In this document: positions 45,436 through 54,223 of the stretch, in pieces
How the letters are laid out: each line of letters starts with the position of its first letter
Position numbering within the stretch: position 1 is the first letter of the stretch
NCBI GenBank assembly: GCA_018401435.1
Contig: JAGYJW010000041.1
Coordinates: forward strand, 1-59,457
Length of the DNA stretch: 59,457 nt
From: Deltaproteobacteria bacterium
GTDB taxonomy: Bacteria; Myxococcota_A; UBA796; UBA2385
Reading direction: 5' to 3'
The notes under the pieces: generated by a model
Databases searched by the model: none
Seen by the model: only the letters and a program-made list of their open reading frames with translations
Told to the model about the DNA's origin: nothing
Translations under genes and position numbers: made by a program

Positions 45436-46692
45436 ATGGGCGTGCTACCTTCCCCGCCCCGCACCCCGGCAGGCCCCGTGTCCACCTTTCGCGAACTTGG
45501 CCTGATCGAGCCCCTGCTGTGCGCTCTGGACGAGCTGGCCATGGGCGCGCCCACCCCGGTGCAACTCCAGGCCCTGCCCGCCCTGCTGGCCGGGCGGGAT
45601 CTGCTGGCCCTGGCCCCCACCGGCACCGGCAAGACCGCCGCCTTTGCGCTGCCCCTGCTGCAGCTGCTGGCGGCAGGCGAGGCCGAGAACGGGCCTCGGG
45701 CGCTCATCCTCGCCCCTACCCGCGAGCTGGTGGTGCAGACTCGGGAACACATCGACGCCCTGGGGCAGCACCTGGGCCTACGGTCCTACGCGCTCTATGG
45801 CGGGGTGGAGCGGGGTCCACAGATCCGCGCCCTGGGCCAGGGGGTGGACCTGCTGGTGGCCACGCCCGGCCGCCTGCTGCACCTGCACCGGGGGGGGCAT
45901 CTGCGCCTGGACTGCGTGCAGCACTTCGTCTTGGACGAGGCCGACCGCATGCTGGACGAGGGCTTCATCGAAGAGGCACGCGAGACCCTGGCCCTGCTGC
46001 CGGCGGGGCGGCAGAACCTGCTGCTGAGCGCCACCTTGCCCGCCGCCCTGCGCCAGCTGGCCGACGGGCTGCTGGTGAATCCGCATCGGGTCGAGATCCG
46101 CGCCGGGTCGGGGCCAGAGGCGCCCATCGCCCAGCGGGTGGCCTTCGTGCGCAGCTCGGACAAGCGCGCCCTGGTCTCGGCCCTGCTGCACGATGAGGGC
46201 CTGGAGCGCGCCCTTCTCTTTGTGCGCAGCCGCGACGGGGCCGAGCGCCTGAGCGCCTCTCTGCAAGCAGAGGGTCACCGGGTCGCCGCCTTGCACGCCG
46301 ACCGCAGCCAGGCAGAGCGGGCGGCCGCCCTGGCCGATCTCCGGACCGGCGTCCTCAAGGCCCTGGTGGCCACCGATCTGGCGTCGCGGGGAATCGATGT
46401 GGACGACATCGGGCTGGTCATCAGCGTGGACCTGCCGCGCAGCGCCGAGGACCATGTGCACCGGGTCGGGCGCACCGGCCGGGCTGGCCGGCAAGGGGTC
46501 GCCCTCACCCTTTGCGACGAGAGCGACGGCGGCCGCTTCCGCGACCTGGAGAGCGCGTTGAATGAGCCCCTGGTGCCCGATCTCAGCCTGCCCTTCACCT
46601 ACCTGGACGCCATCCCCGGCCCCCGCGCCAGCGCGGCGGGGCGAGGGGCCGGCAGCGGCAGCCGCCGACGCAAGAAGGGGCGCAGCCGATAG
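45436..46692 (+). CDS. DEAD-box ATP-dependent RNA helicase (RhlE-like)
   Basis: All DEAD-box motifs are present in order: Q motif region FRELGLIEPLLCALDEL with PTPVQLQALPALLAGRD, motif I APTGTGKTAA, Ia APTRELVVQ, GG, Ib TPGRLL, II LDEADRML, III SAT, IV ALLFVRSRDG, V ATDLASRGIDVDD and VI HRVGRTGRAG. A short basic C-terminal tail (GSGSRRRKKGRSR) may bind RNA. It unwinds short RNA duplexes in ribosome assembly or decay, in keeping with rsgA as its divergent neighbour. The GTG at 45478 (VSTFRELG) is a strong alternative start, since typical members begin there. Confidence 0.94.
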   Translation: MGVLPSPPRTPAGPVSTFRELGLIEPLLCALDELAMGAPTPVQLQALPALLAGRDLLALAPTGTGKTAAFALPLLQLLAAGEAENGPRALILAPTRELVVQTREHIDALGQHLGLRSYALYGGVERGPQIRALGQGVDLLVATPGRLLHLHRGGHLRLDCVQHFVLDEADRMLDEGFIEEARETLALLPAGRQNLLLSATLPAALRQLADGLLVNPHRVEIRAGSGPEAPIAQRVAFVRSSDKRALVSALLHDEGLERALLFVRSRDGAERLSASLQAEGHRVAALHADRSQAERAAALADLRTGVLKALVATDLASRGIDVDDIGLVISVDLPRSAEDHVHRVGRTGRAGRQGVALTLCDESDGGRFRDLESALNEPLVPDLSLPFTYLDAIPGPRASAAGRGAGSGSRRRKKGRSR

Positions 46693-46728
46693 GTGCAGGG
46701 CACCCCAAGCCCCCCAAGGAGGAGCACC

Positions 46729-47118
46729 ATGCACAGTGGATCCTGTCTCTGCGGCGCCGTGCGTTTTACCGTCCAGGGCGCGCTCCCGCCGCCCGACGCC
46801 TGTCACTGCCGGAATTGCCGCAAGCACTCCGGCCACTACCTCGCCGGCACCGATGTGCCCCGGGCGGCGCTCACGGTGCACGGCGAGGACCAGCTGCGCT
46901 GGTATGCCTCGTCGGAGAAGGTGCGCCGGGGCTTCTGCGCCACCTGCGGCTGCTCCCTCTTCTTCGATCCCCTCGATACGGTCAAACACGACTGGATCGG
47001 GGTGTCGATGGGGGCCTTCGACACGCCCACAGAGACCCGCCTGAAGGTGCACATCTTCGTGGCGGACAAGGGCGACTACTACGATATCGCCGATGGCCTG
47101 CCCCAGAACCAGCATTGA
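46729..47118 (+). CDS. GFA family (glutathione-dependent formaldehyde-activating-like) zinc protein
   Basis: The ATG follows AAGGAGGAG. The 129-residue protein has the GFA cysteine pattern: GSCLCGAVRFTVQGALPPPD, then CHCRNCRKHSGHYLAGTDVP and CATCGCSLFFDPLDTVKHDW. These Cys bind zinc and structural ions in the family. Only a few members act on S-hydroxymethylglutathione, so the function is undefined. It is 37 bases from the helicase stop on the same strand and may be co-transcribed. Confidence 0.9.
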   Translation: MHSGSCLCGAVRFTVQGALPPPDACHCRNCRKHSGHYLAGTDVPRAALTVHGEDQLRWYASSEKVRRGFCATCGCSLFFDPLDTVKHDWIGVSMGAFDTPTETRLKVHIFVADKGDYYDIADGLPQNQH

Positions 47119-47163
47119 CCATTGCCTGTGCTACACTCTGCGCTTCCCCACCTGGAGGCCACC

Positions 47164-47490
47164 ATGGGCGCCCGCTTCTTCGCTTGCCCCTCCTGCAGCA
47201 CCCCCACCCTGGCCAGCCAGCCCACCTGCCCCGGCTGCGGCCTGAACACCGCCCGCCCCTCGCGGGTGATGCCCACCGCCATGGCCGCCCTGCTGGGCCT
47301 CAGCCTGGTGGCCTGCGGCGACAAGGACGAGCCCGAAGACACGGGCAGTGAAGAGACGGGCAGCGCCGACGGCGCGGACGGCACCGACTACGGCGTCGAC
47401 AACACCTTCGGGATCACGGCCGAGGCCCAGCAGGCCCAGGTGCAGCGCCTGGCCACGCCGGCCGACCGCAGCGAGACCTCCAGCGACTGA
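47164..47490 (+). CDS. Zinc-ribbon / lipobox short lipoprotein, 108 aa
   Basis: The ATG at 47164 gives MGARFFACPSCSTPTLASQP then TCPGCGLNTARPSR: two CxxC pairs spaced like a zinc ribbon. A hydrophobic segment and lipobox (MAALLGLSLVACGDKDEPED) follow, then an acidic Thr/Gly/Asp tail with TDYGVDNTFG. A metal-binding knuckle before a lipoprotein signal is odd, since the N-terminus would be cytoplasmic and lost on cleavage. I recall similar short proteins in myxobacteria (CPSC...CPFCG, then ...ACG...PVYG). It faces the radical SAM/SPASM gene convergently, 14 bases apart, and is a plausible substrate or partner by position only. Confidence 0.7.
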   Translation: MGARFFACPSCSTPTLASQPTCPGCGLNTARPSRVMPTAMAALLGLSLVACGDKDEPEDTGSEETGSADGADGTDYGVDNTFGITAEAQQAQVQRLATPADRSETSSD

Positions 47491-47504
47491 CCGGCCGCCC
47501 GGTC
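47489..47504. terminator. Short hairpin between convergent lipoprotein and radical SAM genes
   Basis: GACCGG-CCGC-CCGGTC is a perfect 6-bp stem with a 4-base loop directly between the two stop codons, followed by TATTC. A weak bidirectional terminator is possible. Confidence 0.35.
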
Positions 47505-48727
47505 TATTCGCCGTCCACCCAGGCCTCTTCGCGGATCTCGAAGCGGCCGTAATCATAGGGGCGGCCGGCGGCCGTCTCGACCTGCACCAGCCGCTCCCGC
47601 TTGCCCTGCTTCTTGAGGGTGGCGGCGCGGTGGTAGCAGAAGGGGTTGTTGCCGCGGCGTCCCATCGTGCAATGGGCGGTAAAAGAGCAGCCCGCCATGC
47701 AGGTCTCTGCATAATAGCAGGTCTTGCAGAAGCCCCACAGCTCGCTGCTGTCGCGGTCGCGGGCAAAGCGCAGCTCGGGCGTATTCTCCCAGATCTCGCC
47801 GATGCTGAGGTCCCGGATGTTGCCCCCAACATAAGGGACGGTGGGCAGAGAGGGGCATCCCTTGATGCGCCCGTTGGATTCGATGCCCATCACCTGCTTT
47901 CCGGCATGGCAACCCGCCCAGAACTGCTGCGTGCGTCCCGGCAGGCTACGCAGGGCCGCCTCGTGGGGCCCATAATAGCCGAGGTTGTTGGAGACACGCA
48001 CGCTCATGAGCTGCGCTGCGGGGACGCCGGCGGCCCGGCCCCGCTCGGCCACCTCGCGCTGGAGGGCCGCCAGGGTGTCCAACACCTCGATCATGCGCCA
48101 GGGCTCCAGGATCCACTCGGGGCGGTCAGCGGCCCGCCCCATGGGCACCGTGAGCTGCAAGCGCCAACGCAAGACGCCTTCAGCCTCCAACATGGCGCCG
48201 ATCTCGCGCAGGTGGGGGGCGCTGAGGCGGTTGACCTGGGTGTTGACGGCCATGGGCAGCCCGGCCTCGCGCACCGCGCGCAGCGCCTTCATCGCTGCCC
48301 GGTGGCTGCCCACGCTGCCCCGCAGGGTGTCGTGCACCGCCTGGGGCCCGTCGATGCTGATGCCCACGCTGTCCAGCCCCGCCGCCACCATCGCGTCCAG
48401 GTGGGGGATGAGCCCCCGGCCGCCGCTTTGCATCGTCACCCGCACGCCGCCGGCCTTCAGCCGCCCGATGACGGCGCAGACCTGCGGGTGCAGGTAGGCC
48501 TCGCCCCCGATCAGGGTCACCTCGCGGGAGCCCAGGGCCACCAGCTGATCGGCCACGGCCAGCAGCTCGGAGTCCTCCAGCTCGTCGGAGCGCGGCACCA
48601 CCGCCCGCGATCCACAGTGCCCGCAGGCGTGGTCGCAGCGCATGGTCAGCTCCCACACCACGTAGCGGGGGGCGGGGTTCTCCAGGTCGGAGAGGCTGTG
48701 GGCGCGGGGATCGGCGAGCTCGGACAT
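47504..48727 (-). CDS. Radical SAM/SPASM maturase-like enzyme
   Basis: The start MSELADPRAHSLSDLENPAP is followed by RYVVWELTMRCDHACGHCGS, the CX3CX2C iron-sulfur motif at residues 31-38. REVTLIGGEAYLHPQVC and DSVGISIDGPQAVHDTLRGS are the SAM-binding strands. A C-terminal SPASM region has Cys residues in GCPSLPTVPYVGGNIRDLSI, ELWGFCKTCYYAETCMAGCS and NNPFCYHRAATLKK, giving seven or more candidates for auxiliary clusters. SPASM enzymes modify ribosomally made peptides or activate sulfatases. This one closely resembles the group I remember as GDL-motif peptide-associated maturases of myxobacteria. No typical precursor peptide adjoins it. Confidence 0.9.
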   Translation of the reverse strand: MSELADPRAHSLSDLENPAPRYVVWELTMRCDHACGHCGSRAVVPRSDELEDSELLAVADQLVALGSREVTLIGGEAYLHPQVCAVIGRLKAGGVRVTMQSGGRGLIPHLDAMVAAGLDSVGISIDGPQAVHDTLRGSVGSHRAAMKALRAVREAGLPMAVNTQVNRLSAPHLREIGAMLEAEGVLRWRLQLTVPMGRAADRPEWILEPWRMIEVLDTLAALQREVAERGRAAGVPAAQLMSVRVSNNLGYYGPHEAALRSLPGRTQQFWAGCHAGKQVMGIESNGRIKGCPSLPTVPYVGGNIRDLSIGEIWENTPELRFARDRDSSELWGFCKTCYYAETCMAGCSFTAHCTMGRRGNNPFCYHRAATLKKQGKRERLVQVETAAGRPYDYGRFEIREEAWVDGE

Positions 48728-48826
48728 GCCGGATCCTAGCATGGCGCCCGCCCTTGGCGCGCCCACAGGTGCGCGCAGCCGCGGGACGCTATAGGGGCTG
48801 CCCTTCAAGTTGCCCTGAGAACGCCC

Positions 48827-50144
48827 ATGATCCCGTCCCGTCGCCCCTAGCTCCTCCTGTGCACCCTGCTCGCCGCCTGCGGCGCCGACCCTGGCGCCCA
48901 GGGGGAGTTCGCTCCGGGCCTGCCCGCAGCCGGCCCCACCGGGCGTCTGCTCTATGTCGCCCCCGCGGCCGATGGCGAATGGGACGAGCCCATGCCCACG
49001 CCCCCCAACGCCTTCACCACCATCCAGGCCGCCATCAACGCGGCCAGCCCCGGCGACACGGTGGTGGTGCCGGCCGGCACCTATGTCGAGCAGATCAACA
49101 TGGCCGAGGGCGTCCACGTGGACGGCGCTGGCCGTGACGAGACGCTGGTGGTGGGTGGCTTCGTCTTCACGGGCTTCACCACCGACACGGTGCTCTCCGA
49201 CCTCAGCGTCTTCGACACCGGCTATGCCACCGGCGGCACCGCCTACACCTATGACCTCATCGTCATCAACGGCGGCGACGCCACCCTGCGCGATGTGGGC
49301 GCCTTCTATGGCCGCTATGGCATCTACGCCTACTTTGCCGATGAGGTGACGGTGGATGACGCCCGTCTCGGCGCAAACTGGTATGGGGCCAACGCCATCG
49401 GCACCACCGCCTTCGACATCTCCAACAGCTTCGTCTATTCGGGCGGCGTCGGCGGCATTGTCACCTATGGAGGCAGCGGCGGCGACATCTTCAACAACAC
49501 CGTCATCGCCAACGGCTATGGCGGGGGGTCCACCGCCTACCTCACGGGCGGCATCTCCAGCGGGAGCGGCGGCAGCGAGCGTATCTACAACAATATCCTC
49601 GTCAGCAACTACTACGGCCTCAACTGCGCGTCTTGTGCGGCAAGCTGGGGCGACAACCTCGTGTGGGGCAACAGCACCGACTATGTCAACGACGCGTCGG
49701 CGGCCGCTTCGGACCTGTCGGCCGATCCCCGCTTCAACAACCCCAGCGAGGGGGACTACTCGCTCGCCTCCACCTCGCCCTGCATCGACGCCGGCAACAG
49801 CAGCCTCTTCGCCAGCACCGACAAAGACGGCGAGAGCCGCCCCCAGGGCGCGGGTGTGGACATTGGCTTTGACGAGTATGCCAGCTCCACCTACGATCTC
49901 GTGATCTCGGAGGTCATGGCCGACCCCCTCAACGAGAGCACGGGGGAATTCGTCGAGATCTACAACGCCGGCACCACCTCCGTGGACCTCGCGGGCCTGG
50001 TGCTCACCGATGGCGACGCCACCGATGTCTTGCAGGCCTGGGCGGGGGGCAGCACCACCCTGGCCCCCGGCGCCTATGCGGTCCTCATCGACACCGACTA
50101 TGCATCCAACTACAGCATCGCATCGGGCGTGTCGGTGCTCAGCG
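48827..50144 (+). pseudogene. Beta-helix / lamin-tail-domain lipoprotein, 5' part (amber codon and IS)
   Basis: The ATG at 48827 reads MIPSRRP then TAG, in frame, followed by LLLCTLLAACGADPGAQGEF: a perfect lipoprotein signal with a stop at codon 8. Downstream are a right-handed beta-helix domain (NAFTTIQAAINAASPGDTVV, VPAGTYVEQINMAEGVHVDG, then GRYGIYAYFADEVTVDDARL and IYNNILVSNYYGLNCA) and the first lamin-tail domain (DLVISEVMADPLNESTGEFV, EIYNAGTTSVDLAGLVLTDG). It runs into the IS at 50144 at ASGVSVLS and resumes at 51366. ATG 48992 would allow expression without a signal. Without the stop and the IS it would be about a 1000-residue surface protein. Confidence 0.8.
50135..50144. repeat. 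Left 10-bp target site duplication of IS copy 2
   Basis: GTGCTCAGCG precedes the IS and is repeated exactly at 51366-51375. Joining through one copy restores the host frame (VSVLSVGDSRIGNGL). Confidence 0.95.
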
Positions 50145-51365
50145 CAGGGCAATCGCATCTTGACGGGGCCAGCGCGATAGGGCGGGCAGATCACCCAAAG
50201 CCCCGCATCGGTGGGGATCAGGACAGATCTGCATGCCGACCCTCCTGGAGTCCTTCGACGACATCCCCGACCCGCGCATGGCGCGCACACGGCGCCACTC
50301 GCTGCGGGACATCTTGGTCCTGAGCGTTCTGGCGGTCATCTGTGGTGCCGATGGATTCGTGCAGATCGAGGACTTCGGGAAGGCCAAGGAGGAGTGGCTC
50401 CGCAAGATCCTGGACCTTCCGAACGGCATCCCGTCGCACGACACCATCGGGCGTGTCTTCTCGATGCTGAGCCCCGAGGCTTTCTCTGCCAGCTTCATGC
50501 GGTGGGTGGGGACAGTCGCCGAGCTGGTGGACGACGAAGTGGTCGCCATCGACGGCAAGACCGTTCGTCGGAGCAAGGACGGGGCGAGCAACCGAGGCCC
50601 CATCCACCTGGTCAACGCCTGGGCCACGGCGAACCGGCTGGTGCTCGGGCAGGTACCGACGAGCGAGAAGTCCAACGAGATCACCGCCATCCCCGAGCTC
50701 GTGGCGGCCCTCGAGTTGAAGGGCTGCATCGTCACCATCGACGCGATGGGCTGCCAGAAGTCCATCGCGGCCGTCATCATCAAGGCGGAGGCTGACTACG
50801 TTCTCGCGCTCAAGGACAACCACCCGACGCTGCACCAGGAGGTTCAGGGCTTCTTCGAGGACGGCGTCCTCACGGACTTCGACGGCATCCAGCACGACTT
50901 CCACGAGGAGTCCACCCAGGCCCACGACCGCGACGAGGTGCGGAAGGTCTGGACATCGAGCGAGCTCGACTGGCTGCCGGAGTCCGAAGACTGGGCGGGC
51001 ATGAAGAGCCTCGCCTGCGTCGAAGCCCACCGCACGGCCCTCGGCAAGGACACCTCGGTCCACCGGCGCTACTTCCTCTCCAGCATCCCCGACCTCGCCG
51101 CCCAAGAGGCCGCGCGCATCGTCCGGGCGCACTGGCAGATCGAGAACGGACTGCACTGGGTGCTCGACATCGCCTTCCGAGAGGACGAGGCCAGAGCGAG
51201 GAAGGGCCATGCAGCCGAGAACCTCGCGACGGTCCGCAGCATCGCACTCAACCTCCTCAAGCAGGAGACCTCCTCCAAGCGGGGCATCAAGACCAAGAGG
51301 CTGCGTGCGGGCTGGGATCATCGATACCTATTGAAGATCCTCGGCGATTAGATGCGATCGCCCTG
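50145..51365 (+). mobile_element. ISAs1-family insertion sequence, copy 2 (1221 bp, intact)
   Basis: Bounded by inverted ends CAGGGCAATCGCATCT (left) and CAGGGCGATCGCATCT (right, read inward), with 10-bp duplications. It holds one intact transposase gene that fills nearly the whole element. The size, ends and duplication length fit the ISAs1 family. It is inserted in the beta-helix/lamin-tail gene, in the opposite orientation to copy 1 at 16668-17874. Confidence 0.96.
50233..51351 (+). CDS. ISAs1-family transposase
   Basis: The 372-residue protein begins MPTLLESFDDIPDPRMARTR. It carries the family DDE pattern: VAIDGKTVRRSKDGASNRGP (first Asp), GCIVTIDAMGCQKSIAAVII (second Asp) and VRAHWQIENGLHWVLDIAFR (Glu in ENGLHW). 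The N-terminal DDE_Tnp_1-associated segment (HSLRDILVLSVLAVICGADG) is also typical. It should be able to move this copy and, in trans, the damaged copy 1. The start is 88 bases inside the left end and the stop lies 14 bases before the right end. Confidence 0.95.
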   Translation: MPTLLESFDDIPDPRMARTRRHSLRDILVLSVLAVICGADGFVQIEDFGKAKEEWLRKILDLPNGIPSHDTIGRVFSMLSPEAFSASFMRWVGTVAELVDDEVVAIDGKTVRRSKDGASNRGPIHLVNAWATANRLVLGQVPTSEKSNEITAIPELVAALELKGCIVTIDAMGCQKSIAAVIIKAEADYVLALKDNHPTLHQEVQGFFEDGVLTDFDGIQHDFHEESTQAHDRDEVRKVWTSSELDWLPESEDWAGMKSLACVEAHRTALGKDTSVHRRYFLSSIPDLAAQEAARIVRAHWQIENGLHWVLDIAFREDEARARKGHAAENLATVRSIALNLLKQETSSKRGIKTKRLRAGWDHRYLLKILGD

Positions 51366-51375
51366 GTGCTCAGCG
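51366..51375. repeat. Right 10-bp target site duplication of IS copy 2
   Basis: Exact repeat (GTGCTCAGCG) of 50135-50144. Confidence 0.95.
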
Positions 51376-53087
51376 TGGGCGACAGCCGCATCGGCAATGG
51401 CCTGACCACCTCCGATGGGCTGACCCTCTACGAATCCGATGGCAGCACCGTCATCGCGCGCTTCTCCTACCCCGAGGACCCCGGCAACGGCGTCTCCTTG
51501 GAGCTGGTGGACCTGGAGACCGGCGATGCGCCGGGCAACTGGCGGGCCAGCCAATGCAGCGGCGGTTCCAGCCCCGGCGACGCCCACTGCTTCCCCGAGA
51601 GCGGCGATCCGGCCGACCTCATCCTCACCGAGGTCATGGCCAACGCGACGGTGGAGTCCACCGGCGAATATGTCGAGATCTACAACCCCACCAGCGGCGA
51701 CATCGATCTCGCCGGCCTGATGTTGGGCGATGGCGCTAGCCTGGACACCCTGCAGGCCTACCAGTCGGGCAGCACCTTGCTGCCGGCGGGGGCCCACGCC
51801 CTGGTGCTCGACGCCAACTACACCTATGACTACCTGCTGCCCACCGATGTCGTGCTGGTCACCACCGGCGACAGCACCCTGGGCAACGGGCTGAGCACCA
51901 CCGACAGCGTCACCCTGTACCTGTCCGATGGCGTCACCGTCATCGACAGCTTTGGCTTCCCCTCCAACCCCGGCGACGGCATCTCCGTCGAAAAGCTGGA
52001 CTACAGCCTGGGTGATCTCTCCAGCAACTGGGCCTCCGCCGCATCGGCCTGCAGCCGTGGCCTAAGCCCCGCCCGCCTGAACGGACAGGCCGGCGGCATC
52101 TGCGCCCCGCTGCTCATCACCGAGGTCATGGCCAACGCAGATGATGAAGACACGGGTGAGTTCGTCGAGATCTACAATGCGGGCAGCACCAGCGTGGACC
52201 TCGCGGGCCTGATCTTCACCGATGGCGACGCCGACGACACGCTGCAGGCCTATGGGGGCGGCAGCACGGTCCTCGCGGCGGGCGCCTACGCCCTCCTCGT
52301 CGATGCCGAATTCAACGGCGACTTCACCGTGCCCACCGGGGTGATCGTGGTCACCACCGGCGACACCACGCTGGGCAACGGGCTGAGCGTCAGCGACGAC
52401 GTCCTGCTCTACGAGGCCGACGGGCGGTCGCTGATCGACGCCTTCACCTGGCCGAGCAACCCCGGGAACGCCCTCAGCATCGAGCGTGTGGCCTATAGCG
52501 GCGTCTTGGACTCGGCCGCCAACTGGACGGTCAGCACCTGCGCTGCGGGCAGCTCTCCGGGCCTGGACAACTGCGCCGGTGTGAGCACCGGCAGCGGCGG
52601 CAGCAGCAGCTACGACCTCTTCATCACCGAGGTCATGGCCAACGCCTTGGATGAAGACACGGGCGAGTTCATCGAGATCTACAACGCGGGCAGCACCGAC
52701 GTGGACCTGTTGAACTTCGTCTTGTGGGACGGCGACGCCGCCGACACGCTGATCGGCTACACCAGCTACTTCGACACCATCCTGCCCGCGGGGGGCACCG
52801 CCATCATCCTCGATGGCGAGTATGCCGGCGAATACAGCATCCCCAGCAGCACCTTGCTGCTCACCACCGACGACGACACCCTGGGTTCGGGCCTGGCCAC
52901 CACCGACCCCATCAGCCTCTACGAGGCGGGGGCGTCGGCCCTGGTGGACTCCTTCAGCTTCCCCAGCAACCCGGGCAATGGCATCAGCATCGAACGCATC
53001 GACCCCACCGGGGACGACGTGAGCAGCAATTGGCAGGACTCCCCCTGTGCCGGCGGCTCTTCGCCGGGCCAGCTCAGCTGCCCCTGA
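51366..53087 (+). pseudogene. Lamin-tail-domain lipoprotein, 3' part, cut off by IS
   Basis: An open frame of 573 codons with no frameshift. It completes lamin-tail domain 1 (VGDSRIGNGLTTSDGLTLYE) and adds three more. They begin LILTEVMANATVESTGEYVE, LLITEVMANADDEDTGEFVE and LFITEVMANALDEDTGEFIE. Each has the sequence EIYN.....D.L......DG, a D(T/V)LQAY step, GDTTLGNGL-like and FPSNPG motifs, and a final CSGGSSPG-like Cys pair. Bacterial lamin-tail domains are exported beta-sandwich modules often linked to nucleases or surface structure. Separated from its signal, it has no proper start, so it is probably silent unless the IS supplies transcription. Confidence 0.85.
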
Positions 53088-53118
53088 TGGCCCGACGAAG
53101 AGCCTTGGAGACCTCCCC

Positions 53119-54206
<1,088 letters not shown>

Positions 54207-54210
<4 letters not shown>

Positions 54211-54223
54211 GGCCGCCCCTCAG
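54207..54223. terminator. Hairpin across the convergent lipoprotein/OYE stops
   Basis: CTGAGG-CCGCC-CCTCAG is a perfect 6-bp stem whose arms contain both stop codons. No T-run, so the terminator role is tentative. Confidence 0.3.

Noticed and set aside
47164..47490. Zinc-ribbon lipoprotein as a proven RiPP precursor
   Set aside because: No leader/core layout or GDL-type motif is visible; only the neighbourhood suggests a link, so it is kept as a hypothesis.
16668..51365. The two IS copies as ends of a composite transposon carrying the 32 kb between them
   Set aside because: Each copy has its own different 10-bp target duplication on both sides, so they inserted separately; a composite would share outer duplications.
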